From Ruegeria lacuscaerulensis (lineage in GTDB: Bacteria; Pseudomonadota; Alphaproteobacteria; Rhodobacterales; Rhodobacteraceae): 64,000 nt of DNA. Shown here one piece after another: positions 34,794 to 43,255 of the stretch; position 1 is the first letter of the stretch, and every line of letters begins with the position of its first letter. The notes beneath the pieces are model-generated. The model saw only the letters and a list, made by a program, of their open reading frames with translations, did no database searches and was not told the origin of the DNA. The position numbers and the translations under genes were made by a program. Where the stretch lies: the NCBI RefSeq assembly GCF_013034685.1, contig NZ_WQGO01000001.1, positions 620,001 through 684,000 of the forward strand, read 5' to 3'.

Positions 34794-35764
34794 TCCACAG
34801 CGCGCCTGACCTGATCAACGGATAAAGGCTGATCCTGCGCCTCTTCGATCAAAGCCTGCACACCCGCGCAATAAGGCGTCGCCACGCCATGCTGCACTCC
34901 GAGGCGGATAATCTCGCCTTGCAGGCTGTCGATCTCGGTAACGCGCCCGGCCATCAGGTCATATGCCATAGAGGTGCGCGCATTAGGATCTATCGTCAGC
35001 ATCCGCGCCGCAATTTTTGAAAACAACGGCGTCGGCAGGCGAAGAACATGCGGAATAGCCCAAGCAGGCAACGGTGTGGTCGATGCAACGGGATGATCCG
35101 CAGCCCTGAGAACAGCCAGAGCCTCGGCCATTTGGTCGGCCATAAGCTGACGCCAGTTCCGGTCCATCAACTGCTGTTTCAACGTCATCCCGGACAAGGC
35201 GTTCAGCGCATTGTTGAGGTTGATGACCAGCTTGCCCCACTGAACGGCCTCGATCCTGTCGCTTTCGACAACAGGCAATTCTGCAGATCCCAGCGCCTGC
35301 CCCAAACCTCCTGCGCCGGATTGGATGACAATCTCGCCCGAGGTGGCCCGGTGAAACCGCCCGCCCTCCATAGGAACAACGTTGAACGGCACCATTCCGG
35401 CGCGGACATCCTGATCGGGCAAGGCAGCGCGCAGTACACGCGCATTCTCGATCCCGTTTTGCCAGGACAGCACTACCGACTGCGGCGCATATTGCCCAAT
35501 CAGCGCAGCCATATCTGCCGTCGCTCCGGATTTGACGGTGACGATGACCACCTCGGCATCTGCCATGCACACCGGATCCTCGGCTAGAGTCAAAGTGTCA
35601 ATGTGCCGGTTCTGCCCGGCAAAATCCGTAAGGGTCAGGCCATGTTCCCGGATCGGATCCAAAACGCGGGCACGCCCTAGCAGAGTGACCTCGAGACCGG
35701 CACTAGCAAGCAACCCGCCGCAATAACACCCGATACTGCCTGCACCCGCTATGGCGATTTTCAT
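34790..35764 (-). CDS. panE: 2-dehydropantoate 2-reductase
   Basis: 324 aa. The N-terminal Rossmann motif is GAGSIGCYCGG (7-17). The ketopantoate reductase C-terminal domain contains KLVINLNNALNALSG with the catalytic Lys. It reduces ketopantoate to pantoate with NADPH in pantothenate and CoA synthesis. The start at 35764 fits the Rossmann fold; the in-frame start at 35785 adds only seven residues. Confidence 0.92.
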   Translation of the reverse strand: MKIAIAGAGSIGCYCGGLLASAGLEVTLLGRARVLDPIREHGLTLTDFAGQNRHIDTLTLAEDPVCMADAEVVIVTVKSGATADMAALIGQYAPQSVVLSWQNGIENARVLRAALPDQDVRAGMVPFNVVPMEGGRFHRATSGEIVIQSGAGGLGQALGSAELPVVESDRIEAVQWGKLVINLNNALNALSGMTLKQQLMDRNWRQLMADQMAEALAVLRAADHPVASTTPLPAWAIPHVLRLPTPLFSKIAARMLTIDPNARTSMAYDLMAGRVTEIDSLQGEIIRLGVQHGVATPYCAGVQALIEEAQDQPLSVDQVRRAVD

Positions 35765-35830
35765 GGCGCCCTCCCCTTCAGACAAGAATTGCCGGGATAG
35801 GCCACTGGGGCAAGGTCACGTGACGTGCCG

Positions 35831-36793
35831 TCACCGCGCCAATCTGGGCTTCGTGCGTGCAAGCTGTTCAGAAATCTCGATATATTCGGCGTCATCTCCG
35901 GGGGGCAGTTGAAAAGCACCCTTCGCCCAATCGGCGGCCTGCCATTCCCGCGTGGCGGTCTCGATCTTTTCCTTCGAGGATGAGACAAAATTCCACCAGA
36001 TATACCGATCTTGCCCCAATGTTGCGCCCCCTAACAGCATCAGCCGCGCCCCTGCTGGTCCTGCCCTGACCGAAAGGCGATCGCCTGGCCGGAACACCAT
36101 CATGCGGCCGGCTTCGAAAACGTCGCCTGCAACCTCGACCGAGCCCTGCGTCACGTAGACGCCCCTATCCTCGTGATCGTCGGGCAAGGGAATGGCCGCG
36201 CCGGGGTCAAGTTGAACATCCAGATAAAAGGTCTCGGACAGCATGTTTACGGGGCTGGACGCGCCATAGGCCGATCCAAGGATGAGCCTCGCACTGACCC
36301 CTGTGTCCTGAATATGCGGCAACGCACCTTGCTTGTGATGTTCGAAATCGGGGGCCATATCCTCGTGCTGGTCCGGCAGTGCGATCCAGGTCTGGATGCC
36401 GAACAGACTGTGCTTTTTGCCGCGTGTTTCGGCGCTTGTGCGTTCCGAATGGGTCACACCGCGCCCCGCTACCATCCAGTTCACCTCGCCTGGATAGATC
36501 ATCTGATGGGTGCCCAGACTGTCGCGATGTTCGAATTCACCCTGATACAGGTAAGTCACGGTACCCAGCCCAATATGCGGGTGCGGGCGCACGTCAATGC
36601 CACCATCGGTGATAAATTCCGCCGGGCCCATCTGGTCGAAGAAAATAAATGGTCCGACAAGCTGACGTTTTACCGAAGGCAGCGCCCGTCGCACCTCAAA
36701 CCCGCCGAGATCGCGAGCCCGAGGAATGATCAGTGTTTCAAGCGCGGCGCTCTCAGACTGGCATTCGGGGCTGTGGGTGGGGTTCCAACTCAT
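35831..36793 (-). CDS. Pirin family protein
   Basis: 320 aa bicupin. The N-terminal cupin carries the metal-site block RPHPHIGLGTVTYLYQGEFEHRDSLG (~68-93) and the HSERT motif later. A pirin C-terminal domain follows. Some bacterial pirins are quercetinases; others bind metabolic enzymes. The start at 36793 is chosen over 36850. The 290-bp upstream region contains an inverted repeat near 36875 and a small minus-strand frame. Confidence 0.9.
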   Translation of the reverse strand: MSWNPTHSPECQSESAALETLIIPRARDLGGFEVRRALPSVKRQLVGPFIFFDQMGPAEFITDGGIDVRPHPHIGLGTVTYLYQGEFEHRDSLGTHQMIYPGEVNWMVAGRGVTHSERTSAETRGKKHSLFGIQTWIALPDQHEDMAPDFEHHKQGALPHIQDTGVSARLILGSAYGASSPVNMLSETFYLDVQLDPGAAIPLPDDHEDRGVYVTQGSVEVAGDVFEAGRMMVFRPGDRLSVRAGPAGARLMLLGGATLGQDRYIWWNFVSSSKEKIETATREWQAADWAKGAFQLPPGDDAEYIEISEQLARTKPRLAR

Positions 36794-36874
36794 TCCGGTG
36801 TCCTCAGTTGCAAACTTAGGTTCTGTTCGTGGATGCAAAATATACCCCAAAAAACATCATTAATACTGCAATTT

Positions 36875-36895
36875 TTGCACATAACTAGTGCGCAT
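36875..36895. promoter_or_regulatory. Operator-like repeat upstream of the pirin gene
   Basis: TTGCACA - 7 nt - TGCGCAT, an imperfect inverted repeat in AT-rich DNA about 82 bp before the pirin start. Its half sites resemble those of the repeat upstream of argD (40465-40487). Confidence 0.4.
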
Positions 36896-36906
36896 TGCGA
36901 GTTACA

Positions 36907-37020
36907 TCATTTCATTGCAATTATGTTATCACATACCATTCGTTTAGTCGCGGCAAAGAAACCCTGCTCCGAACGCCCAGAAGTGGCCCCCGCATCCTCG
37001 AGCCACTTCACAATTCGCAT
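36907..37020 (-). CDS. Possible small protein (37 aa)
   Basis: The frame starts MRIVKWLEDAGATSGRSEQG and ends ...CDNIIAMK. A perfect GAGGAGGA ribosome site sits directly upstream, but it is only ~2 bases from the ATG, which is too close; the frame is open further upstream. The residue pattern looks protein-like. It may be a fragment of a lost gene. Coding status is doubtful. Confidence 0.25.
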   Translation of the reverse strand: MRIVKWLEDAGATSGRSEQGFFAATKRMVCDNIIAMK

Positions 37021-37085
37021 ATCCTCCTCGGAATAAGCTGAGATCGTGCTATTTTATATCTAGCGTCAAACCGCAGGAGGATTGC

Positions 37086-37565
37086 ATGACCGGTTCGCCC
37101 CTCAATCGTCGTTCTCTGATCGCAGGAGGCGGGGCTGTGTTGGCCTCGGGCCTTTTGGTTCCTGCTCGCGCCAAAGGGTTGGCGCCGACGCCGTCGATGC
37201 GCGGAGGATCAAACAACTATCGCCCCGGCGCTCCTGTGGTCGAACGGATTGGTGGCGGCGGGTTCTGGATGACGGGTACCGTGCGCCGCGCAGGTGACGG
37301 TGCCCCTCTGCCCGGTCAACGCATTCAAATCTGGGCGCACACAACCGAAGGTCATGAGCGCGACCCCCAAAGCCACGGCGCAACCTTAACCGACGCGGAA
37401 GGTGCGTTCCGGCTGGAGATGCCGCAGATCGTGCCTGCTTTTGGGCAACCGCATGGGCATCTGGCCTATGATAGCGGCGAATTCGAGACGGTTTTCCTAC
37501 GCCCTGTGATGTCCAGTGCACGGGACAAAACCCTTGCGGTGCATTTCGTGTTGCAACCGATCTAA
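37086..37565 (+). CDS. Tat-exported intradiol-dioxygenase-like protein
   Basis: 159 aa. The twin-arginine signal is NRRSLIAGGGAVLASGLLVPARA. The remainder resembles the beta-sandwich of intradiol ring-cleavage dioxygenases (GTVRRAGDGAPLPGQRIQIWAHTTEGHE, TDAEGAFRLEMP, QPHGHLAY). The H-x-H metal pair is present, but the two tyrosine ligands of catechol dioxygenases are not at the expected places. It is therefore likely a periplasmic metalloprotein of altered chemistry. A strong AGGAGG ribosome site precedes the ATG. The next gene starts immediately after its stop. Confidence 0.75.
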   Translation: MTGSPLNRRSLIAGGGAVLASGLLVPARAKGLAPTPSMRGGSNNYRPGAPVVERIGGGGFWMTGTVRRAGDGAPLPGQRIQIWAHTTEGHERDPQSHGATLTDAEGAFRLEMPQIVPAFGQPHGHLAYDSGEFETVFLRPVMSSARDKTLAVHFVLQPI

Positions 37566-38165
37566 GTGGCTCGTCGCACCGCATTGGTCTGGGTGGCCTT
37601 GTTTGTTGCGCTTTTGGTGCCAGTCATTGCTGCTGGCTTCAGCCCCTATCTGGCCTGGCGAAGCCCTATCTACATCGTTGCAGGTTTCGCGGGGGTGCTG
37701 TCGCTGAGCTTATTGTTGTTGCAGCCGCTATTGGCCTCAAAAGCTCTACCGGGAGTAACGCCACTTCTCAGCCGCCGCCTGCACCGCTGGGTTGGCCTGA
37801 TTTTGATCGGTGCCATCATCATCCACGTCGCCGGGTTGTGGATCACCAGCCCGCCGGATGTTGTAGATGCTTTGACCTTCACATCACCCACTCCATTCTC
37901 AGTGTGGGGCGTCATCGCCATGTGGACTGCATTCGTGGCTTGTGGGTTGGGCGTTTTGAGGCAGCGGCTGGCCCTGCGGTTTCGCATCTGGCGGCTTTTG
38001 CACACCGTTTTAGCCTCTGTGACAATTGCCGGGACCGTCGCTCATGCGCTCCTGATTGAAGGCACGATGGAGGTTGTGACCAAAGCCGCCCTATGTGGTT
38101 TGGTTCTGCTGACGAGCGTTTGGACGCTCGCCAGATTGCGTGTATGGGACCTGCGCAGGCGTTAG
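37566..38165 (+). CDS. Ferric-reductase-like haem b membrane protein
   Basis: 199 aa with a GTG start directly after the upstream stop (TAAGTG). It has about five to six hydrophobic helices with histidines placed as in ferric-reductase-like/MsrQ membrane domains ([29 protein letters not shown]), which hold two b haems. There is no FAD or NAD domain. Such proteins pass electrons from quinol across the membrane to a periplasmic partner; the coupled Tat protein is the obvious candidate. Its stop overlaps that of convergent argF by four bases (TTAG). Confidence 0.82.
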   Translation: MARRTALVWVALFVALLVPVIAAGFSPYLAWRSPIYIVAGFAGVLSLSLLLLQPLLASKALPGVTPLLSRRLHRWVGLILIGAIIIHVAGLWITSPPDVVDALTFTSPTPFSVWGVIAMWTAFVACGLGVLRQRLALRFRIWRLLHTVLASVTIAGTVAHALLIEGTMEVVTKAALCGLVLLTSVWTLARLRVWDLRRR

Positions 38166-39088
38166 ACGCCCAGACACCAGCGCATCACAGCTTTTTGCGC
38201 GTGCAGACGGTTTTCGGCCTCGTCAAAGATCACCGAGTTCGGGCCGTCCATGACCTCGGATGTCGCCTCTTCTTCGCGGTGGGCCGGCAGGCAATGCATG
38301 AACAGCGCGTCCGGCTTAGCATGTGACATCAGTTCGGTATTGACCTGATAGGGGCGCAGAAGGTTGTGGCGGCGTTCCTTGGCAGACTGGCTGTCATGCA
38401 TCGAGACCCACGTGTCGGCTACAACCAGATCGGCGCCTTGGACGGCTTTGAACGGATCACGCTCGATCACGATCTGTGACCCTTTTTGGCGGGCGAATCC
38501 CATGAACTCTTCTTCGGGGTCAAGCTGTGGTGGGCCTGTGAATGTGAAGTCGAAGCCAAATTGACCGGCCGCATGAAGAAAGGATGCGCAGACATTGTTG
38601 CCGTCGCCGGTCCAGACCACCTTTTTGCCTGCGATCGGCCCGCGATGTTCTTCAAATGTCAGGACATCGGCCATGATCTGACAGGGATGGGTGCGGTCGG
38701 TCAGGCCGTTGATGACCGGCACGTCCGAGAATTCGGCCATTTCCGTAAGGATCGTCTCGTCAAAGGTGCGGATCATGATCATGTCGACATAGCGCGACAG
38801 CACGCGCGCGGTGTCGGCGATGGTTTCTCCGTGACCCAGTTGCATGTCTTTGCCGGACAGCACCATCGTTTGCCCGCCCATTTGGCGCACGCCGACATCG
38901 AAAGACACGCGCGTCCGGGTCGAAGGTTTTTCGAAGATCAGAGCAACCATCCGATCCTTGAGGGGTTGTTCATCATCAACGGCGGCTTTGGGGCGGCCAA
39001 GGCGCGCCTGTTTCATTGCCCCGGCCTGGTCGATCATAGCCCGCAGGTCGCTTGCTTCGGTTTTGTGAATGTCGAGAAAATGGTTCAT
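38162..39088 (-). CDS. argF: Ornithine carbamoyltransferase
   Basis: 308 aa. The carbamoyl phosphate site is [13 protein letters not shown] (~52-64), followed by [10 protein letters not shown] and ornithine-site [10 protein letters not shown] near the C-terminus. It forms citrulline in arginine synthesis. argD lies upstream on the same strand, 111 bp away, with a roseobacter-type repeat in the spacer. Confidence 0.98.
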   Translation of the reverse strand: MNHFLDIHKTEASDLRAMIDQAGAMKQARLGRPKAAVDDEQPLKDRMVALIFEKPSTRTRVSFDVGVRQMGGQTMVLSGKDMQLGHGETIADTARVLSRYVDMIMIRTFDETILTEMAEFSDVPVINGLTDRTHPCQIMADVLTFEEHRGPIAGKKVVWTGDGNNVCASFLHAAGQFGFDFTFTGPPQLDPEEEFMGFARQKGSQIVIERDPFKAVQGADLVVADTWVSMHDSQSAKERRHNLLRPYQVNTELMSHAKPDALFMHCLPAHREEEATSEVMDGPNSVIFDEAENRLHAQKAVMRWCLGV

Positions 39089-39165
39089 TTCGTTTCGCTT
39101 TTGGCTTTTGGTTGCCGGGGGCGCTGCCCGTCGTCATTGGATCTTGAACCAATGGCGCCCGAATG

Positions 39166-39200
39166 GCGGCCCCCGAGGTATTTTTGAACATAAGATGGAT
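39166..39200 (+). repeat. Dispersed intergenic repeat, copy A (CCCCCGAGG-TATTTTT type)
   Basis: The core is CCCCCGAGGTATTTTTGAAC, followed by ATAAGATGG, in the argD-argF spacer. Copy B is at 60723-60760. The core is shared, ignoring one inserted A, and each copy has a GC-rich inverted repeat on its left (here GGGGGCGCTGCCC near 39115). Confidence 0.7.
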
Positions 39201-40387
39201 CAGGCAGTGGTCAGATTGGCCTGGACCTGCTGCGCTGCTTTTTCCAGGCGGATCATGGCTTGCGCGATATCGTCCTCGGTCAGGGTCAGCGGTGGCAACA
39301 GGCGGATCACATTGTCGGCAGCAGGGACGGTGATGACCTCATTGTCATAGCCCGCATTCACCACGTCGATATTGGTGGGCCTACATTTCAGGCCCAGCAT
39401 CAGACCAGTGCCGCGCACCTCTTCGAAAACATCCGGGTGGTCGGCAATCAGCCCTTCGAGTTTCTGACGCAGAAGGCCCGCCTTGCGGTTCACACCTTCG
39501 AGGAAGGCAGGGGTTGTCACTTGGTCAATCACTGCGCAGCCCACGGCGCAGCCCAGCGGGTTGCCGCCATAGGTCGATCCATGAGTGCCTGCGGTCATGC
39601 CGTTGGCGGCGTCTTCGGTGGCCAGGACGGCGCCCAGGGGGAACCCTCCGCCTATGCCTTTGGCAACCATCATGATATCCGGCGTGATCCCAGCCCATTC
39701 GTGGGCGAAGAGCTTGCCGGTTCGGCCCACGCCGCATTGCACTTCGTCAAGGATCAACAGCAGGCCATTGTCGTCGCATATCTGGCGCAGCGCTTTCATT
39801 TCCGCGTCGGGGACAGGGCGGATACCGCCTTCGCCCTGCACCGGTTCGATCAGAATCGCGGCGGTTTTCTCGGTGATGGCGTTGGTTACACCGTCCAGAT
39901 CGCCAAATGTCAGGTGCACGAAGCCAGGCAGCAGCGGGCCAAAGCCCTTGGTCATCTTCTCGGACCCCGCAGCGGCGATACCTGCCGAGGAGCGACCGTG
40001 GAACGAACCGTCGAATGTGATGATCTCGACCCGTTCTGGCTGACCTTTGTCATAGAAATGCTTGCGGGCCATTTTCACGGCCAGTTCACAGGATTCCGTT
40101 CCGGAATTGGTGAAAAACACCGTATCAGCAAAGGTATGTTCCACCAGCTTGTCGGCCAAGGCCTGCTGCTGGGGAATGTGATAGAGGTTCGACACGTGCC
40201 ACAGCGCATGCGCCTGTTCGGACAACGCGTTCACCAGCGCCGGATGCGCATGGCCCAGCGCGTTCACGGCGATCCCGGCGCCAAGATCAAGGAAACGTCG
40301 GCCATCCGCCTCGGTCAGCCAGGCGCCCTCACCTTTCACGAAGGTCAGAGGCGCGCGATTATAGGTCGGCAGAACGGACGGGATCAT
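39200..40387 (-). CDS. argD: Acetylornithine aminotransferase
   Basis: 395 aa class III PLP aminotransferase. Segments seen: NSGTESCELAVKMARKHFY (PLP phosphate region), ILDEVQCGVGRTGKLFAHE, and the PLP lysine in MVAKGIGGGFPLGA. It makes N-acetylornithine in arginine synthesis and may serve as succinyl-diaminopimelate aminotransferase. It precedes argF in a likely operon. A clear inverted repeat lies ~80 bp upstream. Confidence 0.96.
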   Translation of the reverse strand: MIPSVLPTYNRAPLTFVKGEGAWLTEADGRRFLDLGAGIAVNALGHAHPALVNALSEQAHALWHVSNLYHIPQQQALADKLVEHTFADTVFFTNSGTESCELAVKMARKHFYDKGQPERVEIITFDGSFHGRSSAGIAAAGSEKMTKGFGPLLPGFVHLTFGDLDGVTNAITEKTAAILIEPVQGEGGIRPVPDAEMKALRQICDDNGLLLILDEVQCGVGRTGKLFAHEWAGITPDIMMVAKGIGGGFPLGAVLATEDAANGMTAGTHGSTYGGNPLGCAVGCAVIDQVTTPAFLEGVNRKAGLLRQKLEGLIADHPDVFEEVRGTGLMLGLKCRPTNIDVVNAGYDNEVITVPAADNVIRLLPPLTLTEDDIAQAMIRLEKAAQQVQANLTTA

Positions 40388-40464
40388 GGGATCATCCTTT
40401 TTGGATCAGTTGAGCCTCGTGAGTGAAACACGAAGGCCCTATTCGTCAACAGATTTGGTGGAGT

Positions 40465-40487
40465 TTGCGCATAATTACAGTGCGCAA
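40465..40487. promoter_or_regulatory. argD: Operator-like inverted repeat upstream of argD
   Basis: TTGCGCA - 9 nt - TGCGCAA, perfect 7-bp arms, about 78 bp before the argD start. It resembles LysR- or Lrp-type sites in layout. No other signal was seen in the 292-bp gap between argD and the EamA gene. Confidence 0.5.
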
Positions 40488-40679
40488 TAGATCAAACAGG
40501 CCGGTTACGCAGTGATGCGTCGACGTCGGAGGCGCAGGATATGTGCAGCCTTGATCATGCAAGCGCGTATAGCGAGGTCTGCACCAACTGGGAACCCCGA
40601 AATGGACGCATGGTCGAATTTCCGTCCAAAGGTGAACTTGTCCCTTGCTATTTGAAGCTCCTTGGCGCACCGCTGGCCC

Positions 40680-41570
40680 ATGACACCCGCCCGCCAAAAC
40701 CCGCCGCTCGCGGCCTTGCTGATCATTGCAGCCAGCGCGCTTCTTGCCGGGACAACCCTGCTGGCCAAGGCGTTGGGAACAGATGAGTTGGGCCCAGCCC
40801 TGCACCCGATGCAGATCAGCCACGGGCGGTTTATGTTCGCGTTTATGGTCATTGTCAGCGCAGTTGGCATTCTGCGCCCGCGCCTGAGCCGCCCGCATTG
40901 GGGGCTGCATATCGGGCGCACCAGTTTCGGATGGGTCGGGATCACGCTGATGTTCGCCTCGGTCGCGTTTATCCCGCTCGCCGATGCCACTGCGATATCC
41001 TTCCTGAACCCGGTTTTCGCCATGATTCTGGCCATTCCGTTACTGAGGGAGACCATCGGCCCTTGGCGCTGGCTTGCTGCAGCAGTCGCTTTGGCCGGAG
41101 CTTTGATCTTGCTGCGCCCAACCCCCGACAGTTTTCAACCCGCCGCGTTGCTGGCGCTGACGGCTGCCGTGGTGATCGGGATGGAGCTGATTTTCATCAA
41201 AAAGCTCTCGGGCCGAGAGATTCCCATCCAGATTCTGCTGATCAACAATGCAATGGGTCTGACCATCGCCTCGGTCGCGGTCAGCTTCGTGTTCCAGATG
41301 CCCACCTCGCAGCAATGGGCGGCGCTGGCCGGAATCGGAGTGCTGATGGCCTGTGCACAGGCGTGTTTCGTCAACGGAATGGCGCGGGCGGACGCATCAT
41401 TTGTTGCACCGATCAGCTATGTCACGCTCATCTTTGCCGCGTTCTATGATTTCGCCATTTTCCGCGTTGTGCCTGATTGGATTAGCACGCTGGGCGCCAC
41501 GATCATCCTGACCGGAGGTCTGATCCTCGTCTGGCGCGAAGGACGGCAGCGTCAGGCCTTGAGCCGATAA
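40680..41570 (+). CDS. EamA/DMT-family transporter
   Basis: 296 aa from the ATG at 40680, with ten predicted helices in two EamA repeats (LLRETIGPWRWLAAAVALAGALILL closes the first repeat). Such proteins export amino acids or other metabolites; the substrate is unknown. A TTG at 40662 is a weaker start. The 3' end overlaps the convergent ABC permease by 19 bp. Confidence 0.9.
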   Translation: MTPARQNPPLAALLIIAASALLAGTTLLAKALGTDELGPALHPMQISHGRFMFAFMVIVSAVGILRPRLSRPHWGLHIGRTSFGWVGITLMFASVAFIPLADATAISFLNPVFAMILAIPLLRETIGPWRWLAAAVALAGALILLRPTPDSFQPAALLALTAAVVIGMELIFIKKLSGREIPIQILLINNAMGLTIASVAVSFVFQMPTSQQWAALAGIGVLMACAQACFVNGMARADASFVAPISYVTLIFAAFYDFAIFRVVPDWISTLGATIILTGGLILVWREGRQRQALSR

Positions 41571-42355
41571 CCTGTTCGCAACATCTGCCAGGTCGCCGCG
41601 CCTACCAAAAGGGTTGCGCCTGCGCAGATAACCATCCCCAGCCACGCAGAGCTATCGGACACCCCGATCATCCCATATCGCAGCCCGTCGATCAGATAGA
41701 AAACCGGGTTCACGTGGCTCAGGCGGTTCAATACGGGTGGTAGAGCCTCTACCGAGTAAAATGTGCCCGACAGGAATGCCAGTGGTGTGACGATAAAATT
41801 GGTGATCGCCGCCATCTGGTCGAATTTATTGGCGAAAATCCCGGCGAACAGGCCAAGTGCACCCATGAAAGCCCCGCCCAGTACCACAAAAATCAACGCG
41901 ATAAGCGGGTATTGCGGCACGATCCCCAACACCAGGGCCAAAGCCAAGGCGACCACCAGCGCGATCAGAACGCCCCGCGCAATCCCGCCTGCCAGATAAC
42001 CCAACAGGATCTCCAGCGGCGATAAGGGCGGCATCAGCGTATCGACAATGTTGCCCTGCACCTTGGCGATCACCATCGACGAGGAGGTATTGGCAAAAGC
42101 GTTCTGGATCACGGTCATCATCATGATCCCGGGCGCTAGAAAGGTCAGGAACGGCACACCCATAACGTCCGAACGGCTGGGGCCGATGGCGATGTTGAAG
42201 ATCAGCAGAAACAGGCCCGCCGTTACCAAAGGGGCCAAAAGGGTCTGTGTCCACACCCCCATGAACCGAAGCGTTTCGCGTTGCGCCAGGGTGAAAAGGC
42301 CCATCCAATTCACCGCGCCAAAGCGGCGCGCGTCCTGTTCGATCAGATTCTGCAT
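41552..42355 (-). CDS. ABC-2 type transporter permease
   Basis: 267 aa from the ATG at 42355 (MQNLIEQDARRFGAVNW), preceded by a GGGGTG ribosome site. It has six hydrophobic segments and the ABC-2 motif (PPLSPLEILLGYLAGGIARGVLIAL). No ATPase gene is adjacent, so the partner is encoded elsewhere. Relatives export polysaccharide, drugs or act with NodI-like ATPases. It is divergent from gcrA. Confidence 0.9.
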   Translation of the reverse strand: MQNLIEQDARRFGAVNWMGLFTLAQRETLRFMGVWTQTLLAPLVTAGLFLLIFNIAIGPSRSDVMGVPFLTFLAPGIMMMTVIQNAFANTSSSMVIAKVQGNIVDTLMPPLSPLEILLGYLAGGIARGVLIALVVALALALVLGIVPQYPLIALIFVVLGGAFMGALGLFAGIFANKFDQMAAITNFIVTPLAFLSGTFYSVEALPPVLNRLSHVNPVFYLIDGLRYGMIGVSDSSAWLGMVICAGATLLVGAATWQMLRTGYRLKA

Positions 42356-42481
42356 GACCCACCCCATAGCTGATTCGAGAACCGCTTGTAACTCGGGCGG
42401 CAGTGATTAGAATAGGGCGCTGAGATGATTTCCCAAGGCGGCCCGAATCCGGGGCCGCTTTCCGCTTTTGAAAGGCAAATG

Positions 42482-43060
42482 ATGTCCTGGACTGACGAGC
42501 GTGTAGAACTGCTGAAAAAGATGTGGGGCGAGGGCCAGTCGGCCAGCCAGATCGCCAAAGAACTGGGCGGCGTGACCCGCAATGCGGTGATCGGCAAGGT
42601 TCACCGTCTGGGCCTGTCGAACCGCGCAACCGGCGCGACCCCGGCCAAGGCCGAACCGAAGGAAAAACCGGCCCCCGCTGCGCCCAAGGCCGAGGCCAAA
42701 CCGAAACCCGCGCCCAAGACCGAACCCGCGCGCCCCGCACCCGCTCCGACGGCCGAGGCGAAGCCCGCCGTGCCCGCCCGCCGCCAGATCATCCCGGCCG
42801 GTCAACCGCTGCCGCCGCAGCCTTCGGCCAACGAAATCAGCCCCGAGGCTCTGGCCAAGGTCAACGAGGTCGAGAAAAAGGCCAAGAAGCTGACGCTGAT
42901 GGAACTGACTGAGAAAACCTGCAAATGGCCCGTCGGCGACCCCGCAACCGAGGATTTCTGGTTCTGCGGCCTGCCGGTTGAGGCAGGTAAGCCGTACTGC
43001 GAAGCGCATGTGGGCGTGGCCTTTCAGCCGATGAGCTCGCGGAGAGATCGTCGGCGGTGA
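42482..43060 (+). CDS. gcrA: GcrA family cell cycle regulator
   Basis: 192 aa from the ATG at 42482 (MSWTDERVELLKKMW). The N-terminal GcrA helix-turn-helix is WTDERVELLKKMWGEGQSAS and VTRNAVIGKVHRLGL (1-45). A long Ala/Lys/Pro linker follows (~50-135), then the C-terminal sigma-70-binding domain with CKWPVGDP and FCGLPVEAGKPYCEAH cysteines. GcrA binds CcrM-methylated DNA and RNA polymerase sigma70 to time cell-cycle genes. The linker is longer than in Caulobacter. Confidence 0.95.
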   Translation: MSWTDERVELLKKMWGEGQSASQIAKELGGVTRNAVIGKVHRLGLSNRATGATPAKAEPKEKPAPAAPKAEAKPKPAPKTEPARPAPAPTAEAKPAVPARRQIIPAGQPLPPQPSANEISPEALAKVNEVEKKAKKLTLMELTEKTCKWPVGDPATEDFWFCGLPVEAGKPYCEAHVGVAFQPMSSRRDRRR

Positions 43061-43182
43061 TTGGGAACACCGGAACCTAAATTGACATTGTAGAGCTTGA
43101 AAAGAGTGCGGGCGTTTCGTCAAGCCTCTTACCGGAAGTGTTGTAAATTCAAGAACTACGCAAGGCGCAACGAGCCCTCACA

Positions 43183-43213
43183 AGGAAAACGCCCTCGCTG
43201 AAAGCTGCGAGGG
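43183..43213 (-). terminator. Terminator between gcrA and arylsulfatase (convergent)
   Basis: A 7-bp perfect stem CCCTCGC/GCGAGGG (43192-43198, 43207-43213). On the minus strand it is followed by CGTTTTCCTTG, and on the plus strand by TGGTTTGG. It probably serves the sulfatase transcript and perhaps gcrA. Confidence 0.7.
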
Positions 43214-43255
43214 TGGTTTGGGTCCGAGCGTCGGCTGGGCGGACAAAGCCGTCAC

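Noticed and set aside
36173..37036. Long plus-strand frame opposite the pirin gene
   Set aside because: Shadow frame of pirin; no ribosome site or family match.
40446..40910. Minus-strand frame between argD and the EamA gene
   Set aside because: Overlaps EamA and shows no family features.
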